A stretch of 64,000 bases of DNA from Gammaproteobacteria bacterium (GTDB taxonomy: Bacteria; Pseudomonadota; Gammaproteobacteria; UBA6429; Thiohalophilaceae). The position numbers and the translations under genes were made by a program. The first letter of the stretch is position 1. Each line of letters opens with the position of its first letter. Below are positions 35,827-45,375 of this stretch, in pieces. The stretch covers positions 186,001 through 250,000 of the forward strand of contig JAOUNS010000004.1 of NCBI GenBank assembly GCA_029880855.1. Direction: 5' to 3'. The notes below the pieces were generated by a model, which was not told where the DNA came from, did not search any database, and was given only the letters and a program-made list of their open reading frames with translations.

Positions 35827-36378
35827 CTAATCCTGTACTGTTTTGACGTATGTTGTGTTTTTTGTCGTCGCATTGTACCGGTAATGGTCACTGCGAATGA
35901 TGCGATATTTTCCCTGCACATAACGATACAGATGGAACCGATAGTGTTCACCATCCCTGCTCTTGGTCCGCATTTGCAACCAGCCATGCACAGGTGTCAA
36001 ATACTCGCCAAAATCCACCGTGCCGATATTCAGCACCTTGTTTTTATCGGTGATCCGGAATGCAGTATAACGACATCCTGTATCGTCACAATCTGTGCTG
36101 CGAAAGGCAATGATCTCACACATCCCGTCCAGGTTTAAATCGATATGGGCATCTATTGTATAGGCGGTATCTTCCGATAACCCGGCAGCATCCTGATAGG
36201 CATAAAACGGATTTTCATCCGGCTTGCTGCAGGTTGAGGGGTTCCCGCTATAGACCTGCGGCCAGGCCGGGGCGCGTGCCTGTTCTGCAGCGGCCGGCCA
36301 GTGGTCAGTATAATCTGCGTGTAGTACGGTAACAGCCGGTAACAAACCGGCCAACACAAGGAATAGGAATCGCTTCAT
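35827..36378 (-). CDS. Exported protein of unknown function (183 aa)
   Basis: Signal peptide MKRFLFLVLAGLLPAVTVLHA, mature part beginning DYTDHWPAAAEQARAPAWPQ. A DLNLDGMCEIIAFRSTDCDD segment resembles an EF-hand/FG-GAP-like calcium loop (D-N-D-G-x-E). Four cysteines could be disulfide-bonded. Directly upstream of the 34899 gene. Confidence 0.65.
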   Translation of the reverse strand: MKRFLFLVLAGLLPAVTVLHADYTDHWPAAAEQARAPAWPQVYSGNPSTCSKPDENPFYAYQDAAGLSEDTAYTIDAHIDLNLDGMCEIIAFRSTDCDDTGCRYTAFRITDKNKVLNIGTVDFGEYLTPVHGWLQMRTKSRDGEHYRFHLYRYVQGKYRIIRSDHYRYNATTKNTTYVKTVQD

Positions 36379-36546
36379 CGATAGATCTTCCTGTTATGCT
36401 CCAGCGTAATTATAGCCGATGAACCGACATCGGCTAAACAACATTTTAATGCGACGTAACAGTCCGGGATGGACCATTGGTGTCCACACACAGTTGTCAC
36501 AGACCTTTACCCCGTTCAATACCGGGATATACCTGTTGCCTGAGAC

Positions 36547-37890
36547 TCAATGGAACACAAGATCATTGACAACCTCTTTTTCAACACTTGCGGGTATAGC
36601 CTGATATGATGAAATCAACACCGAGTGAACAACATCCTTATGCAAGAAAAAGATATAGACAATTTCAGCTTTCTTGCCGCGTTGCTCCTCCGTGGATTGC
36701 AACCGGTAAGCCGGCAAACCGACACGGTGACTGATTTCCTCAAGCTGATATTCCTTACCCTTGGCATTTAAATTGTGCTTGACGTCATCTACGACAGCGC
36801 TGAACGGTTTGGACAGCGGAATAGCCAATGTATAATCGATGCGGTTCTTTCCGTTATAGGAAACAAAACGAGGGGAATTACCTTTATTCCCGGCGTTGCC
36901 TGTCTTCACCAGGCCGCCTGTCTGAAGGATATTGCGCTGCATAGACACCCCATAGGAGAACATTTCCAGCACGAGATAAAAATTTATAGTGGCGGGTTTG
37001 CAAGCATATAAATCAGACATATTCAAAAAATAGCGCTTTATGGCCTGCGCCCTGTTCAGTTGTGACGGTGTCAGGCTGTCTTTCACAAAGTTCTTTTTTC
37101 TGATCGCCTCTTCATAACCAAGCTCAGCTGCGGCCCCCATCAAGGCATGCGCCATTACGTTGTTTTGTAGTACGCCGGAACCTTTATGATATAAAGCAGC
37201 CAACACAAACATTGCCTCAGGCTTCCGTTTCAAAGTCCCTTTCATATATGAAAGCGCCGACAAGTTGTTTTTCTCTGATTTCCCCATCAAACCAGCCATG
37301 ACTACATCAATATTGTTACGCATTTTACGGGATTCTGCGGCCGATATTTTTTTCTCCGCAATACCGGCAGATAGCAACTGGATAAAGAGTTCTGCACCGA
37401 ATGCTACTGATGCATCATTATAAATCGCTTCATAGTGTGTATAAACCGACATACTCTCTTCGTAACCATTCCCGAGTTTTTTTAGATCAGGCGGTGTCCA
37501 ATTCGCTTTGTCATATGGATACAACTCCACATTTTTTTTCGCCCAAAATGCGACAAACTCATTATTTTTCTGCCACGTTTGCAGGTCATAAAAACCGGCC
37601 AACTCCTCGGCCAGTGTTGCGATGAACTGTTCTTTCAGTTTTTCCTGATCTACCTTTGGTTTCATTTCCTCCTTGAGACCAAGTTTAAATATGGTATTCA
37701 CCAATCCCGAGACTTTGGCAAATTCAGCCGCTTCCGTTTTCCTTGCCGAACAATTTTCAAGCGGTGCATAGACATTTTTTTGCAACAAGGCATAGGACGC
37801 CTCACTGCCGGCAGTTTTATTGACCGGTATATTCTCACAACCGGTTATCAACAGAAACATAACCAACAACACTATTTTAAATATATACAC
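36547..37890 (-). CDS. Lipoprotein with Sel1-like repeat (447 aa)
   Basis: Starts at a GTG behind AGAGGTTGAT; signal sequence with lipobox LLITGC. A helical middle part contains one recognisable Sel1-like repeat (AMFVLAALYHKGSGVLQNNV, then AHALMGAAAELGYEEAI) at about residues 230-265. The C-terminal 130 residues are beta-rich (NRIDYTLAIPLSKPFSAVVD, KAEIVYIFFLHKDVVHSVLI). Function unknown; Sel1 repeats usually mediate protein contacts. Confidence 0.65.
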   Translation of the reverse strand: MYIFKIVLLVMFLLITGCENIPVNKTAGSEASYALLQKNVYAPLENCSARKTEAAEFAKVSGLVNTIFKLGLKEEMKPKVDQEKLKEQFIATLAEELAGFYDLQTWQKNNEFVAFWAKKNVELYPYDKANWTPPDLKKLGNGYEESMSVYTHYEAIYNDASVAFGAELFIQLLSAGIAEKKISAAESRKMRNNIDVVMAGLMGKSEKNNLSALSYMKGTLKRKPEAMFVLAALYHKGSGVLQNNVMAHALMGAAAELGYEEAIRKKNFVKDSLTPSQLNRAQAIKRYFLNMSDLYACKPATINFYLVLEMFSYGVSMQRNILQTGGLVKTGNAGNKGNSPRFVSYNGKNRIDYTLAIPLSKPFSAVVDDVKHNLNAKGKEYQLEEISHRVGLPAYRLQSTEEQRGKKAEIVYIFFLHKDVVHSVLISSYQAIPASVEKEVVNDLVFH

Positions 37891-37999
37891 ATCAACCTCT
37901 AATGTTTACTGTTTGCCAACCCGTTCAGGAAACTGACTGCTGCTGCAACAACATGACACGGCATATTATCTATCCTGTACGCTGATAAAATTCTGTTAC

Positions 38000-38728
38000 T
38001 CAGGTCTGGGGAATTTGCCATTCCTGCGCAGGGATGGTCTTAACAAGTTGATCATCAAAATATACACTCAGATCAAAACATTTATTGACATACAGTGTCA
38101 GATGCAAAAAATCAATATCGGCCGGTATCCATGTTGCATGACTGCCCAATAAAGAGAAGCGAATTTTGTCCGGCCTGTAATATATCGTTTTGTCGCCATC
38201 CATGGATCGGCGAAAGCCGATGTCATTCACCTCACGGCTATAAGCCGCACCGTTAAATGAAATACTCTCATCATGCTTGTCACTTTTAATGCTGACATAG
38301 ACATCGCGGTATTCCAGCGATAATTCATCATCATAACCGACAACGACACGAATCCAGCGTTTGTTTGCATTAAGGTAGATATTTTTCCCGACACGATAAC
38401 CCGTTACGGCAAGCAGCCCCGCTCCCCACAGCAGGGTCAATGCCGGTGAGATTTCCTGTTTCATCAGCAAACGCAGCAGAAGATTTATGGCGTAAAATAC
38501 CAAAAAGCCAAAAACTGCGGAGAAAACAACGGCATTCCGTAACTCTGCCAGAGTCGCTTCCCGCCCGTTCCCGTTCGGACTGCCAAAGCCCGTCAATAAA
38601 TTGGTGGCCGCTGCCCCCGCCATGCCGGTTATGATTACCGCCCCCAACACGCCATAATCTCCCTGATTAAACACCAGCATGCAGGAGAGAATAAATGAAC
38701 CCGCTAAAATACCTAAAATCGTACCCAT
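38000..38728 (-). CDS. Membrane protein, paralogue of the gene at 40432 (242 aa)
   Basis: Starts MGTILGILAGSFILSCMLVF; about four membrane helices in the first 130 residues with a conserved GFGSPNGNGREATLAELRN loop between helices 2 and 3. The C-terminal 110 residues form a soluble beta domain (VVGYDDELSLEYRDVYVSIK, YSREVNDIGFRR, TIYYRPDKIRFSLLG). The same arrangement and motifs are found in the 40432 gene. Unknown function. Confidence 0.65.
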   Translation of the reverse strand: MGTILGILAGSFILSCMLVFNQGDYGVLGAVIITGMAGAAATNLLTGFGSPNGNGREATLAELRNAVVFSAVFGFLVFYAINLLLRLLMKQEISPALTLLWGAGLLAVTGYRVGKNIYLNANKRWIRVVVGYDDELSLEYRDVYVSIKSDKHDESISFNGAAYSREVNDIGFRRSMDGDKTIYYRPDKIRFSLLGSHATWIPADIDFLHLTLYVNKCFDLSVYFDDQLVKTIPAQEWQIPQT

Positions 38729-38786
38729 GTTAACTTCAACTTCCGCAGTTCCCTCTCCTCAGCAATGTCATGCCAGCTCTTCTGCA

Positions 38787-39503
38787 CTAGCTCCGTTGCC
38801 GCGTATTAGCGTCGCTTTTACAAAACGGCAGTTCTTTCAACGCCCGTGCCAGACTTCTTATCCGGGAATAATCCCGAAACGGACTCCAGTATTTGGCGGC
38901 CCCCAGCCAGGTTTCCTTCACCAACAGTCCACCACGCCGCTGTGCGATAACCTGATCTTCCTGCCCGACCCATTTGTTCAGAATTTTTACCCCGCAATTG
39001 ATATTCACTTTCGGGTTGTGTAACTGATTTGCTTCAGTAATGTCACAACCATAGGCATTGGCGCTCTCGCGGGAAATTTGCAACAAGCCCCGGCTGATGA
39101 CGGCTTTGCCCCGGACATCGGCAAAGCGTTCTTTATAGCGCACGGCAGAGGAGTGATTGCTTTCGAACCAGGCCAGCCCCGAGATCAATGCCGACCAGAA
39201 CTGCAGCCGCTCCTGCCGACTGACCGTCGTATAACGGGGGCAATATCGGGAGATATCTTTAGGCACGACAGTCAGCAGATCCCGGCCGTGTCGCAGCAGG
39301 GCCTCTTTGGTGTACGAGACAAGTTGTTGGCTGTTTTTATTTTCATCCCAGGCGATAATCTTCAGGTTCTGCTCCTGTTCGTCACTGTGCGAGGCGCAGC
39401 TTGCCGGCAGGGCGGCTGACAGGAGAACCGTTACACTGAAAATGATCTGTCGGGTAAAACTGTTTGTCTGTTTGTCGTGCGTTGCGTTTCCCATTCCACC
39501 CAT
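38787..39503 (-). CDS. Transglycosylase SLT-domain protein
   Basis: About 238 residues with a signal sequence and a probable lipobox (LSAALPASC). Catalytic glutamate in LISGLAWFESNHSSAV, then KAVISRGLLQISRESANAYG and VNINCGVKILNKWVG, the SLT/lysozyme-like order. Probably a membrane-anchored lytic transglycosylase. Start codon is uncertain (GTG 39506, ATG 39503 or ATG 39494). Confidence 0.78.
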   Translation of the reverse strand: MGGMGNATHDKQTNSFTRQIIFSVTVLLSAALPASCASHSDEQEQNLKIIAWDENKNSQQLVSYTKEALLRHGRDLLTVVPKDISRYCPRYTTVSRQERLQFWSALISGLAWFESNHSSAVRYKERFADVRGKAVISRGLLQISRESANAYGCDITEANQLHNPKVNINCGVKILNKWVGQEDQVIAQRRGGLLVKETWLGAAKYWSPFRDYSRIRSLARALKELPFCKSDANTRQRS

Positions 39504-39571
39504 CACCCGATTGACTCCATGACCGGCAACAACCGGGCCGTTATCCCCCGGTCGAATCGATAGCGGTCAGC

Positions 39572-40204
39572 TTACTTCTCATGACATGTCATGCACAATT
39601 CCGAGTTGGCCAGGGATCGGCGCAGTAATTTCGGATTTCCCACGTTGTTATGCACATCATGACAAGTGGCACATTCCACCCAGATTGGCCCGCTGCCGCC
39701 CGGCCGGAAAAAAACCAGTTCGCGTGGCGGGCCAAAATGGCAATTAAAACAGAAGTCTGAAGAGGTATCCACTGTCTGATGCCGCCATTCGACACTGATG
39801 GGATGATCGTTGGATAGATCTGTCCCCAAATTTCGGTTGCCGCTGATGTGTGTAGTCCCTGAGCCGGCGCCGCCGAAGTTATCCAGCGCAATGGTGCCGT
39901 CATGGCAGGAGAGACAAAGCTTGGAAGGACCGCGAGGTTGTACCGGTGCAACCTTCAGGCTCGGGCTGGAATAGAGGGTATAGGTTGCAACGGAAGATTG
40001 CCGGTTCCAGAGAGGCGCATCGACCACATCCGTATTGGAACCGTGCGGGGTATGGCAGGCCACACAAATCTTGCCGCCGGACCAGCTTTGCCCGGAGAAG
40101 TCATGTGCTGAATTAACAATACCTGCCTGAGAGGGCATGCTGAAACCGGACAACAGGATCACGGCGGCGCCGGTTACTGCCCAAATCATTCCTATTCTTC
40201 TCAT
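39572..40204 (-). CDS. Five-haem cytochrome c
   Basis: 210 residues with signal peptide ending SMPSQA. Five CxxCH haem sites: CVACH, CLSCH, CFNCH, CATCH and CMTCH. The DFSGQSWSGGKICVACHTPH opening and HDVHNN ending resemble cytochrome c3/NapC-like-domain proteins (doubled CXXCH motif). A periplasmic electron carrier; partner unknown. Monocistronic. Confidence 0.9.
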   Translation of the reverse strand: MRRIGMIWAVTGAAVILLSGFSMPSQAGIVNSAHDFSGQSWSGGKICVACHTPHGSNTDVVDAPLWNRQSSVATYTLYSSPSLKVAPVQPRGPSKLCLSCHDGTIALDNFGGAGSGTTHISGNRNLGTDLSNDHPISVEWRHQTVDTSSDFCFNCHFGPPRELVFFRPGGSGPIWVECATCHDVHNNVGNPKLLRRSLANSELCMTCHEK

Positions 40205-40431
40205 TTATACCCCCTACTGATCCGGCGAAAACAGCGGTGATCGGGACTTGCTGTGTCGGTTCAAACAGAATGCCGTAAAAATGCTGCCCGGAAAAACCGC
40301 TAAAAACGTTGACACAGAACAATTTCTATAAAAATAAGTATTTGCTTATATTATAAAACTCAATCCGTCACCCGCCGCGATTCTGCTCCACTCATCTGTC
40401 AGACTGCCATGCCACCGCCGGCGCATCCGGG

Positions 40432-41154
40432 TTATTGCGATACCCGTCTGCTGAGCTGAAACGTTTCCACATGCTTATCGTCAATATACAACTTGAGTAC
40501 ATGGTTTTTGTTCAAATACATGGTCACATCCTTGAAGGGGCTGCTTACCGGGTAGATCACCGCTTCATAACCGCGCAGCGAGATATACAATTCACGTGGT
40601 TTAAAATAGATGGTCGCTGAGCCGGAGGTATCCTTGCGATAACCAAACCGGTTTTTCTCGCGGGAATAGCCGCGACTGTGAAACGAAACGGACTCGTCTC
40701 GCCGGCCGTTTCTGAGGCTGAAAGATATTCCCGTATAGTCATAATCCAGTTCATCATCGAAACCCAGCGTGACATAAATATAGGTCTCATTTACGTTCAG
40801 GTAGACTCGATAGCCAACATAGGCAGTCAGTAAAATAACCACACAGGCCGCCCAGACGGTGGTAAGCAGGCCGCCGATCGGCTGTTTCATGATCAGCGTC
40901 TTGATCAGGTACAGGGCGTAATAGACCATCAACCCGGCGAAAAACCACTGGACAAAATAGAGCAGCAACTCAGGCAGGTGAGGTGTACGGCCGTAACCAT
41001 TCGGGGAGCCAAACCCTGAGAGCAGATACACCGCCCAGGTTCCCGCCAAACCGGTTATCACAGCGGCGGCAAGTACACCCCACGGCCCCAGCGACAGCGC
41101 CAAGAGGAATGAAAGCACCAATGCAATACCAAGGATAACCAAAATTGTGCCCAT
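40432..41154 (-). CDS. Membrane protein, paralogue of the gene at 38000 (240 aa)
   Basis: Starts MGTILVILGIALVLSFLLAL. Like the 38000 protein it has about four helices, the GFGSPNGYGRTPHLPELLLY loop, and a C-terminal beta domain (GFDDELDYDYTGISFSLRNG, GYSREKNRFGYRKD, TIYFKPRELYISLRG). The two genes are separated by the SLT-domain and cytochrome genes, so one likely arose by local duplication. Start at 41154 chosen from the paralogue; the frame continues 72 codons upstream into the repeat element. Confidence 0.65.
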   Translation of the reverse strand: MGTILVILGIALVLSFLLALSLGPWGVLAAAVITGLAGTWAVYLLSGFGSPNGYGRTPHLPELLLYFVQWFFAGLMVYYALYLIKTLIMKQPIGGLLTTVWAACVVILLTAYVGYRVYLNVNETYIYVTLGFDDELDYDYTGISFSLRNGRRDESVSFHSRGYSREKNRFGYRKDTSGSATIYFKPRELYISLRGYEAVIYPVSSPFKDVTMYLNKNHVLKLYIDDKHVETFQLSRRVSQ

Positions 41155-41176
41155 AATATTTCGCCCAATTATTTTA

Positions 41177-41368
41177 GAAGCGGTCTCAAAATGTCGCGAG
41201 CGCAGGTGATGCAAGGCAAATTGAACGAAAAAGCGGAGTTTTGTACAGGGACTGTACTTATTTCGCGAAGCCCATGGATGGGCGAGAGCGAATGTTCCAC
41301 TGTAAATGAGCATTTTGAGTTCAATTTTAACGCCGCAGGACCAAGCGCAGTAATTTTGAGACCGCTTC
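41177..41368. mobile_element. MITE-like element with 16-bp terminal inverted repeats
   Basis: GAAGCGGTCTCAAAAT (41177-41192) and ATTTTGAGACCGCTTC (41353-41368) are a perfect inverted repeat bounding 192 bp with no credible gene. The interior holds AAGCGGAG, a TGTACAGGGACTGTAC near-palindrome and ATGAGCATTTTGAG, pieces also seen near the right edge of the window. No clear target-site duplication is visible. The small plus-strand open frame inside it is not supported. Confidence 0.6.
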
Positions 41369-41463
41369 AAGTTTGTCTGACAATGAAGCTGTCAATACAT
41401 CAACCACAACAGTGTAACAAAAACCGGTAACCGGATCTGCCCGAATGCATTTAATCGTGTTAC

Positions 41464-41790
41464 TCAAAACTTGATGTTATCTATCTTCAACTGATGCCCC
41501 ACTTCCAGGACATAAACCCGCCCGTCCGCCGCTATATCATAATGAACTCTGAATTCTTCATGGTGATTCGGCCCTTCCAGCAAACCGACGGTACAGACCC
41601 GATTCCCCGGACGTTGATCCGGGTTGGTAAAATCAACCGGATGGTCTTTTGGAAAATATTGCGTGATGCCCTTATGCCCGCTTTTGGTAAAAACACGTTT
41701 CCAGGTTGTATAAAACCGGACAAACTCGGGACGCTGTTGTTGTAACTGTTCTGCCACACCGGCACATTCTATTAGTTCGACTTTCTCCAT
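41464..41790 (-). CDS. Hypothetical protein (108 aa)
   Basis: MEKVELIECAGVAEQLQQQR, then FVRFYTTWKRVFTKSGHKGI and VHYDIAADGRVYVLEVGHQL. No signal peptide. GGGGAGAG precedes the ATG. Not recognised; size and isolation recall immunity or accessory proteins. Confidence 0.55.
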   Translation of the reverse strand: MEKVELIECAGVAEQLQQQRPEFVRFYTTWKRVFTKSGHKGITQYFPKDHPVDFTNPDQRPGNRVCTVGLLEGPNHHEEFRVHYDIAADGRVYVLEVGHQLKIDNIKF

Positions 41791-41994
41791 GAGAGTCTCT
41801 CCCCAAATTGTCTCGACAAACTACGCTGTATAACCGCCGGGCATGCCAACAGTATTGACCTGGCTGCGAATAATACATGGATTTTCAAGAACTTAAAACT
41901 TTAGCTTTTTATTTGTCTTTTTCACGGTGATCTCACAATCTTGACAACTATACTGACAACAATTCGTTTCAACAGTTATTTAAGGAGCTTTGAC

Positions 41995-42507
41995 ATGATG
42001 TTGATCAGCAGGGGAATTTTACCGGCCGTACTCTCACTCGCCATTGTGGGTTGTGCGACCAACCAGCCGAAAAACGTTTCCGAGTTACGCGACTCATTCA
42101 AGGGTGGCGGAACCTTTCTCAAGAGCGAGTCACATACCGTCAAACGTGACTTCAAAGCCGTCATCAAGGACTTTGAAAACAAGGCCATGGTTTGCTTTAA
42201 CGGAGTGAAATCTGCCAAAGGCTGGGATCATAATGGTTATTACTCAACATCATCGACCTCATTTGTCGCATCCATGAAACGGGAGAGCGACAAGATGGTG
42301 GCCTTTACCATCCAGGATAAAATCGGCAATGCCATCTACATTGGCGGCGTACCGCAAGGCGGCTCGTATAACTTTCTGGCCGATATTGAGCGGATCAACA
42401 AATCCACTACAAAGATAACACTGAACGGTATCGTCATGAAAAGCACCGGCTACTTTGAGTCCGTGCTGGCCTGGGCCAATGGCAAGGATGCAACCTGCCC
42501 GCTGTAG
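41995..42507 (+). CDS. Lipoprotein of unknown function (170 aa)
   Basis: Signal sequence MMLISRGILPAVLSLAIVGC with lipobox AIVGC. The mature part is beta-rich (TKITLNGIVMKSTGYFESVL, NAIYIGGVPQGGSYNFLADI) and ends DATCPL. AAGGAG at 41982-41987 fixes the start; the longer frame from 41941 has none. Not recognised. Confidence 0.7.
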   Translation: MMLISRGILPAVLSLAIVGCATNQPKNVSELRDSFKGGGTFLKSESHTVKRDFKAVIKDFENKAMVCFNGVKSAKGWDHNGYYSTSSTSFVASMKRESDKMVAFTIQDKIGNAIYIGGVPQGGSYNFLADIERINKSTTKITLNGIVMKSTGYFESVLAWANGKDATCPL

Positions 42508-42529
42508 CCTCCATTGCACTTCTCTGTCC

Positions 42530-42552
42530 GGGGCGGTGACCACCACCGCCCC
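42530..42552. terminator. GC-rich hairpin after the lipoprotein gene
   Basis: GGGGCGGTG (42530-42538) pairs with CACCGCCCC (42544-42552) around 5 nt, 22 nt after the stop codon, with only a short CTTCAT tail. It may act as a terminator. Otherwise the 338-nt interval 42508-42845 holds nothing I recognise except a possible upstream region for the next gene. Confidence 0.5.
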
Positions 42553-42845
42553 CTTCATCCCCCACCACTTACACAGCATCACGGTCGTCAAACGCACAGT
42601 ATTATTGTCAAGGTCCAGATATCGCCCCGGATACTTTTGTCCACAGGGCAATCCTCGCTGCTATCAAACCGATAACACAATGTCTACATTACCTGAATAT
42701 ACCAGTACATACTGAACTGCCTGAATCTCACAAACCGGTTATAAAAAACCGACTATACTCCCTGCTGAGTGCATACATTCAAACCAGACATGCTGTGCAT
42801 TTGGTATTCCGTACATGGATTGGGTTGATAACAACAGGGGTGAAT

Positions 42846-44507
42846 ATGAATAACCGAAATGGACTGGATCGTTTTGATCATGTTGTCGTATTAATGCTGG
42901 AAAACCGCTCGTTTGACAGTTTACTCGGTTATCTTTATGAAGGAGGCGTACCCGACAACCAATCCTTTGCCGGTTTGCAGGAGGGGGAAATCAGTTTGCC
43001 GGTTCCCAAACGCGCCACAGACTACGACAAGCACCAAACCGTCACCACCCACAAGACAGAAGACTATCACGCCCCCTATCCCGATCCGGGTGAGATGTAC
43101 CAACATGTGAATACCCAGGAGTATGATCAGCTTGACCCTGACAATGTCGGTGTGGACGGGATAAAAATGAGCGCGCCCTACAATGTGCCGGAACCGGCGC
43201 CGGTTCCTCCGCCGATGACCGGCTTTGTCAATGATTACATCAACACCCTGCAGGCTCTGGGCAAAACCAAAGACGGCAAACAGTTTGCCAATCCGGTGTA
43301 TGAACAATACAAGGTCATCATGTCCTGTTTTCAACCGGAAAGTGTCAATGTCCTCACCACCCTGGCAAAAGAGTTTGCCGTATTTGATCACTGGTTTTGT
43401 TCCGTACCCAGCGAAACCTGGTGTAATCGCGCCTTCTGGCATGCTGGCACTTCATGTGGCGAAGTGATCAACCCTCCGGAAGAAGTGGGCGTCGAAGCGC
43501 AACTCAAGGCATTTCTGCGCTGGGAGGAAAATTTCAACGTAACCGATAATTTATTCACCCGAATGAATGAGAAAAAGGTAAGCTGGCATATCTACCATGA
43601 AGAGCCCTTTTCATTGACCCGCATCATCAATGGCTATTGCAACCCGGCCTTTACCGGCGGCAAGTTTCGCTACGGACTGGATGCATTCAAAAAAGATATT
43701 GCACATGGAAACTTGCCGAGCTACTCCTTTTTTGAACCGCGGGTTGTTCTGCAGCACAATGATCAGCACCCATCATCCTTTGACAGCACCCTGTATGGCG
43801 AAACCCATCCCGGCAGTGTGTTACTGGGGGAAAAACTCATCTGGGATATCTATGAAACCATAAGATGCAGCGAACTTTACCGGGACAACACCCTGTTTAT
43901 CATTACCCACGATGAACACGGCGGGTGTTTTGACCACGTACCACCACCTGCGACAGTTCCGCCCACACCCGGTATGGTCGGTGATAAGGGCTTCACCTTT
44001 GATCGCATGGGCGTGCGCGTCCCCATGGTGATGGTATCCGCCTACATAAAACCGAACACCATTGTGAATGACGAGCATGACCACACCTCATTTATCAAAA
44101 TGTGTTGTGACAAGTGGGGATTGCAAGGTCTGACGGATCGGGACAAACAGGCAAAATCATTTGCCGGGATATTCACCGATCAACCCAGAAAGATGCCGCC
44201 AATAAAGGAACCGGTAATTCCGGCCGTGGACATGAAAAAACACCATGAGCTCCCGTTGAATCCGTTACAGCAGGGCTTTCTCCATGCAGCCGGTTATCAT
44301 AGCGCGGCTAAAAACCGGCGGGACAGCGCACTGGCAAGGACGGCGACAATAGGCACAGTGGGTGAAGCCGCCAAACATCTCGATAAACTCAGCAGACGCG
44401 TATCCCCGTGCACAAGATTGCTCTGTGACAAGCTGGGTATATTCCGGCATCCATGCCTGCTTGTCGCCTGGATACTAAAAAAGATGGGGGCAATTTTTCA
44501 CAGATAA
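42846..44507 (+). CDS. Phospholipase C / phosphoesterase family protein
   Basis: 553 residues of the alkaline-phosphatase-superfamily phosphoesterases (non-haemolytic phospholipase C, AcpA). Metal/active-site motifs: DHVVVLMLENRSFDSLLGYL at the N-terminus, FDHWFCSVPSETWCNR, and the late THDEHGGCFDHVPPP with DDHDHTSF-like NDEHDHTSFIKMC. Unlike secreted relatives, no Tat or Sec signal peptide precedes it from the start at 42846, which has AGGGGTG upstream; the extended frame adds no clear signal either. The C-terminal tail (KLGIFRHPCLLVAWILKKMG) ends with a hydrophobic stretch that may bind membrane. Confidence 0.85.
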   Translation: MNNRNGLDRFDHVVVLMLENRSFDSLLGYLYEGGVPDNQSFAGLQEGEISLPVPKRATDYDKHQTVTTHKTEDYHAPYPDPGEMYQHVNTQEYDQLDPDNVGVDGIKMSAPYNVPEPAPVPPPMTGFVNDYINTLQALGKTKDGKQFANPVYEQYKVIMSCFQPESVNVLTTLAKEFAVFDHWFCSVPSETWCNRAFWHAGTSCGEVINPPEEVGVEAQLKAFLRWEENFNVTDNLFTRMNEKKVSWHIYHEEPFSLTRIINGYCNPAFTGGKFRYGLDAFKKDIAHGNLPSYSFFEPRVVLQHNDQHPSSFDSTLYGETHPGSVLLGEKLIWDIYETIRCSELYRDNTLFIITHDEHGGCFDHVPPPATVPPTPGMVGDKGFTFDRMGVRVPMVMVSAYIKPNTIVNDEHDHTSFIKMCCDKWGLQGLTDRDKQAKSFAGIFTDQPRKMPPIKEPVIPAVDMKKHHELPLNPLQQGFLHAAGYHSAAKNRRDSALARTATIGTVGEAAKHLDKLSRRVSPCTRLLCDKLGIFRHPCLLVAWILKKMGAIFHR

Positions 44508-44586
44508 ATCAACGGCTGTGTTTAGCGTCATTTGACAGCGATCCGGACAGACAACACATACAGCCCTGACAATGGCTCCGCTGAAT

Positions 44587-44940
44587 CTATGAATTTTCCT
44601 TTGCCAGTGCTGAAAGATGCGCCGGAAAGTGTGCGGCATAATCCTCAGCGGAGTGGCTGGTTATATCGACAAAGACTTCATCATCATCCGGCACAGAAAT
44701 CAAATGGCCCTCGGCGAATTTAATCACAATCCCGTCATGGTCCAGCAAGAGAAAATCATCGTTTAAGGCAATGAATACCACACCGTCCTCTTCTTCACCG
44801 CCAATACTTTTGATCCAGCCGGCAATGGCTTTCGCGCCGCCTATATTGTTGAAAACACCGGATACCGTGAGTGTGGCGGGATCACCACTTTCAAACAGGG
44901 TGGTGCCTATGCTGTCTCTATCGTGGACAAGTGTGTACAT
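44587..44940 (-). CDS. Hypothetical acidic protein (117 aa)
   Basis: MYTLVHDRDSIGTTLFESGD, then GGEEEDGVVFIALNDDFLLL and ISVPDDDEVFVDITSHSAED. No signal peptide, low pI. Not recognised; similar in size and charge to immunity proteins elsewhere in the window. Confidence 0.55.
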   Translation of the reverse strand: MYTLVHDRDSIGTTLFESGDPATLTVSGVFNNIGGAKAIAGWIKSIGGEEEDGVVFIALNDDFLLLDHDGIVIKFAEGHLISVPDDDEVFVDITSHSAEDYAAHFPAHLSALAKENS

Positions 44941-45027
44941 GATTTTATTCCTTTAATTTATTAGTCGATATCACTAGTGTTTCATTTTGAAAGGCAGCGC
45001 CTCACCCCCCTGGAATCGTACAAACAT

Positions 45028-45375
45028 TCATCTCGCTCTGATTCCAAACCAGACAATAAATCCGGCCCCCATCTGAGAACTGAATATCTGCAGGATTGAG
45101 GGATCGTGACATTCTTGCCACGGATTGACAATGCCACACCCTGCCAGTCAGGTTCAAGTGTGCCGGTTGGGGCGAGTAATGTCCATACGCTGCAAATAAC
45201 AGATGTCAAAAACCCAAGCCTGATTTACCGACCAAAACCCGTCCAAAATCATCGGGTTTATCCATAAATCCCGGGAAAACGTCACCGTAAACGCAATGAA
45301 CACAGTCGATATTGTTATCAACTGATTGGTTGTATCACGGGCTAAATCAAAGGCCTGCTTCTGCTGCGTGTCCAT
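45028..45375 (-). pseudogene. Frameshifted small membrane protein
   Basis: Frame 1 begins MDTQQKQAFDLARDTTNQLI (45375) and reads to NQAWV. The sequence then continues in a second frame as LTSVICSVWTLLAPTGTLEP through RGKNVTIP, and in a third as PSILQIFSSQMGAGFIVWFG ending RAR-stop at 45028. The first shift is at a T run (one T too many), the second at CCC (one C too few). Together they would give a continuous protein of about 115 residues with membrane helices. Either a decayed gene or two homopolymer sequencing errors. Confidence 0.65.

Noticed and set aside
41191-41430. 79-codon frame within the MITE-like element
   Set aside because: It starts inside a terminal inverted repeat and has no coding signs.
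44982-45209. 75-codon minus-strand frame as its own gene
   Set aside because: It is one of three frames of the same broken membrane-protein gene.
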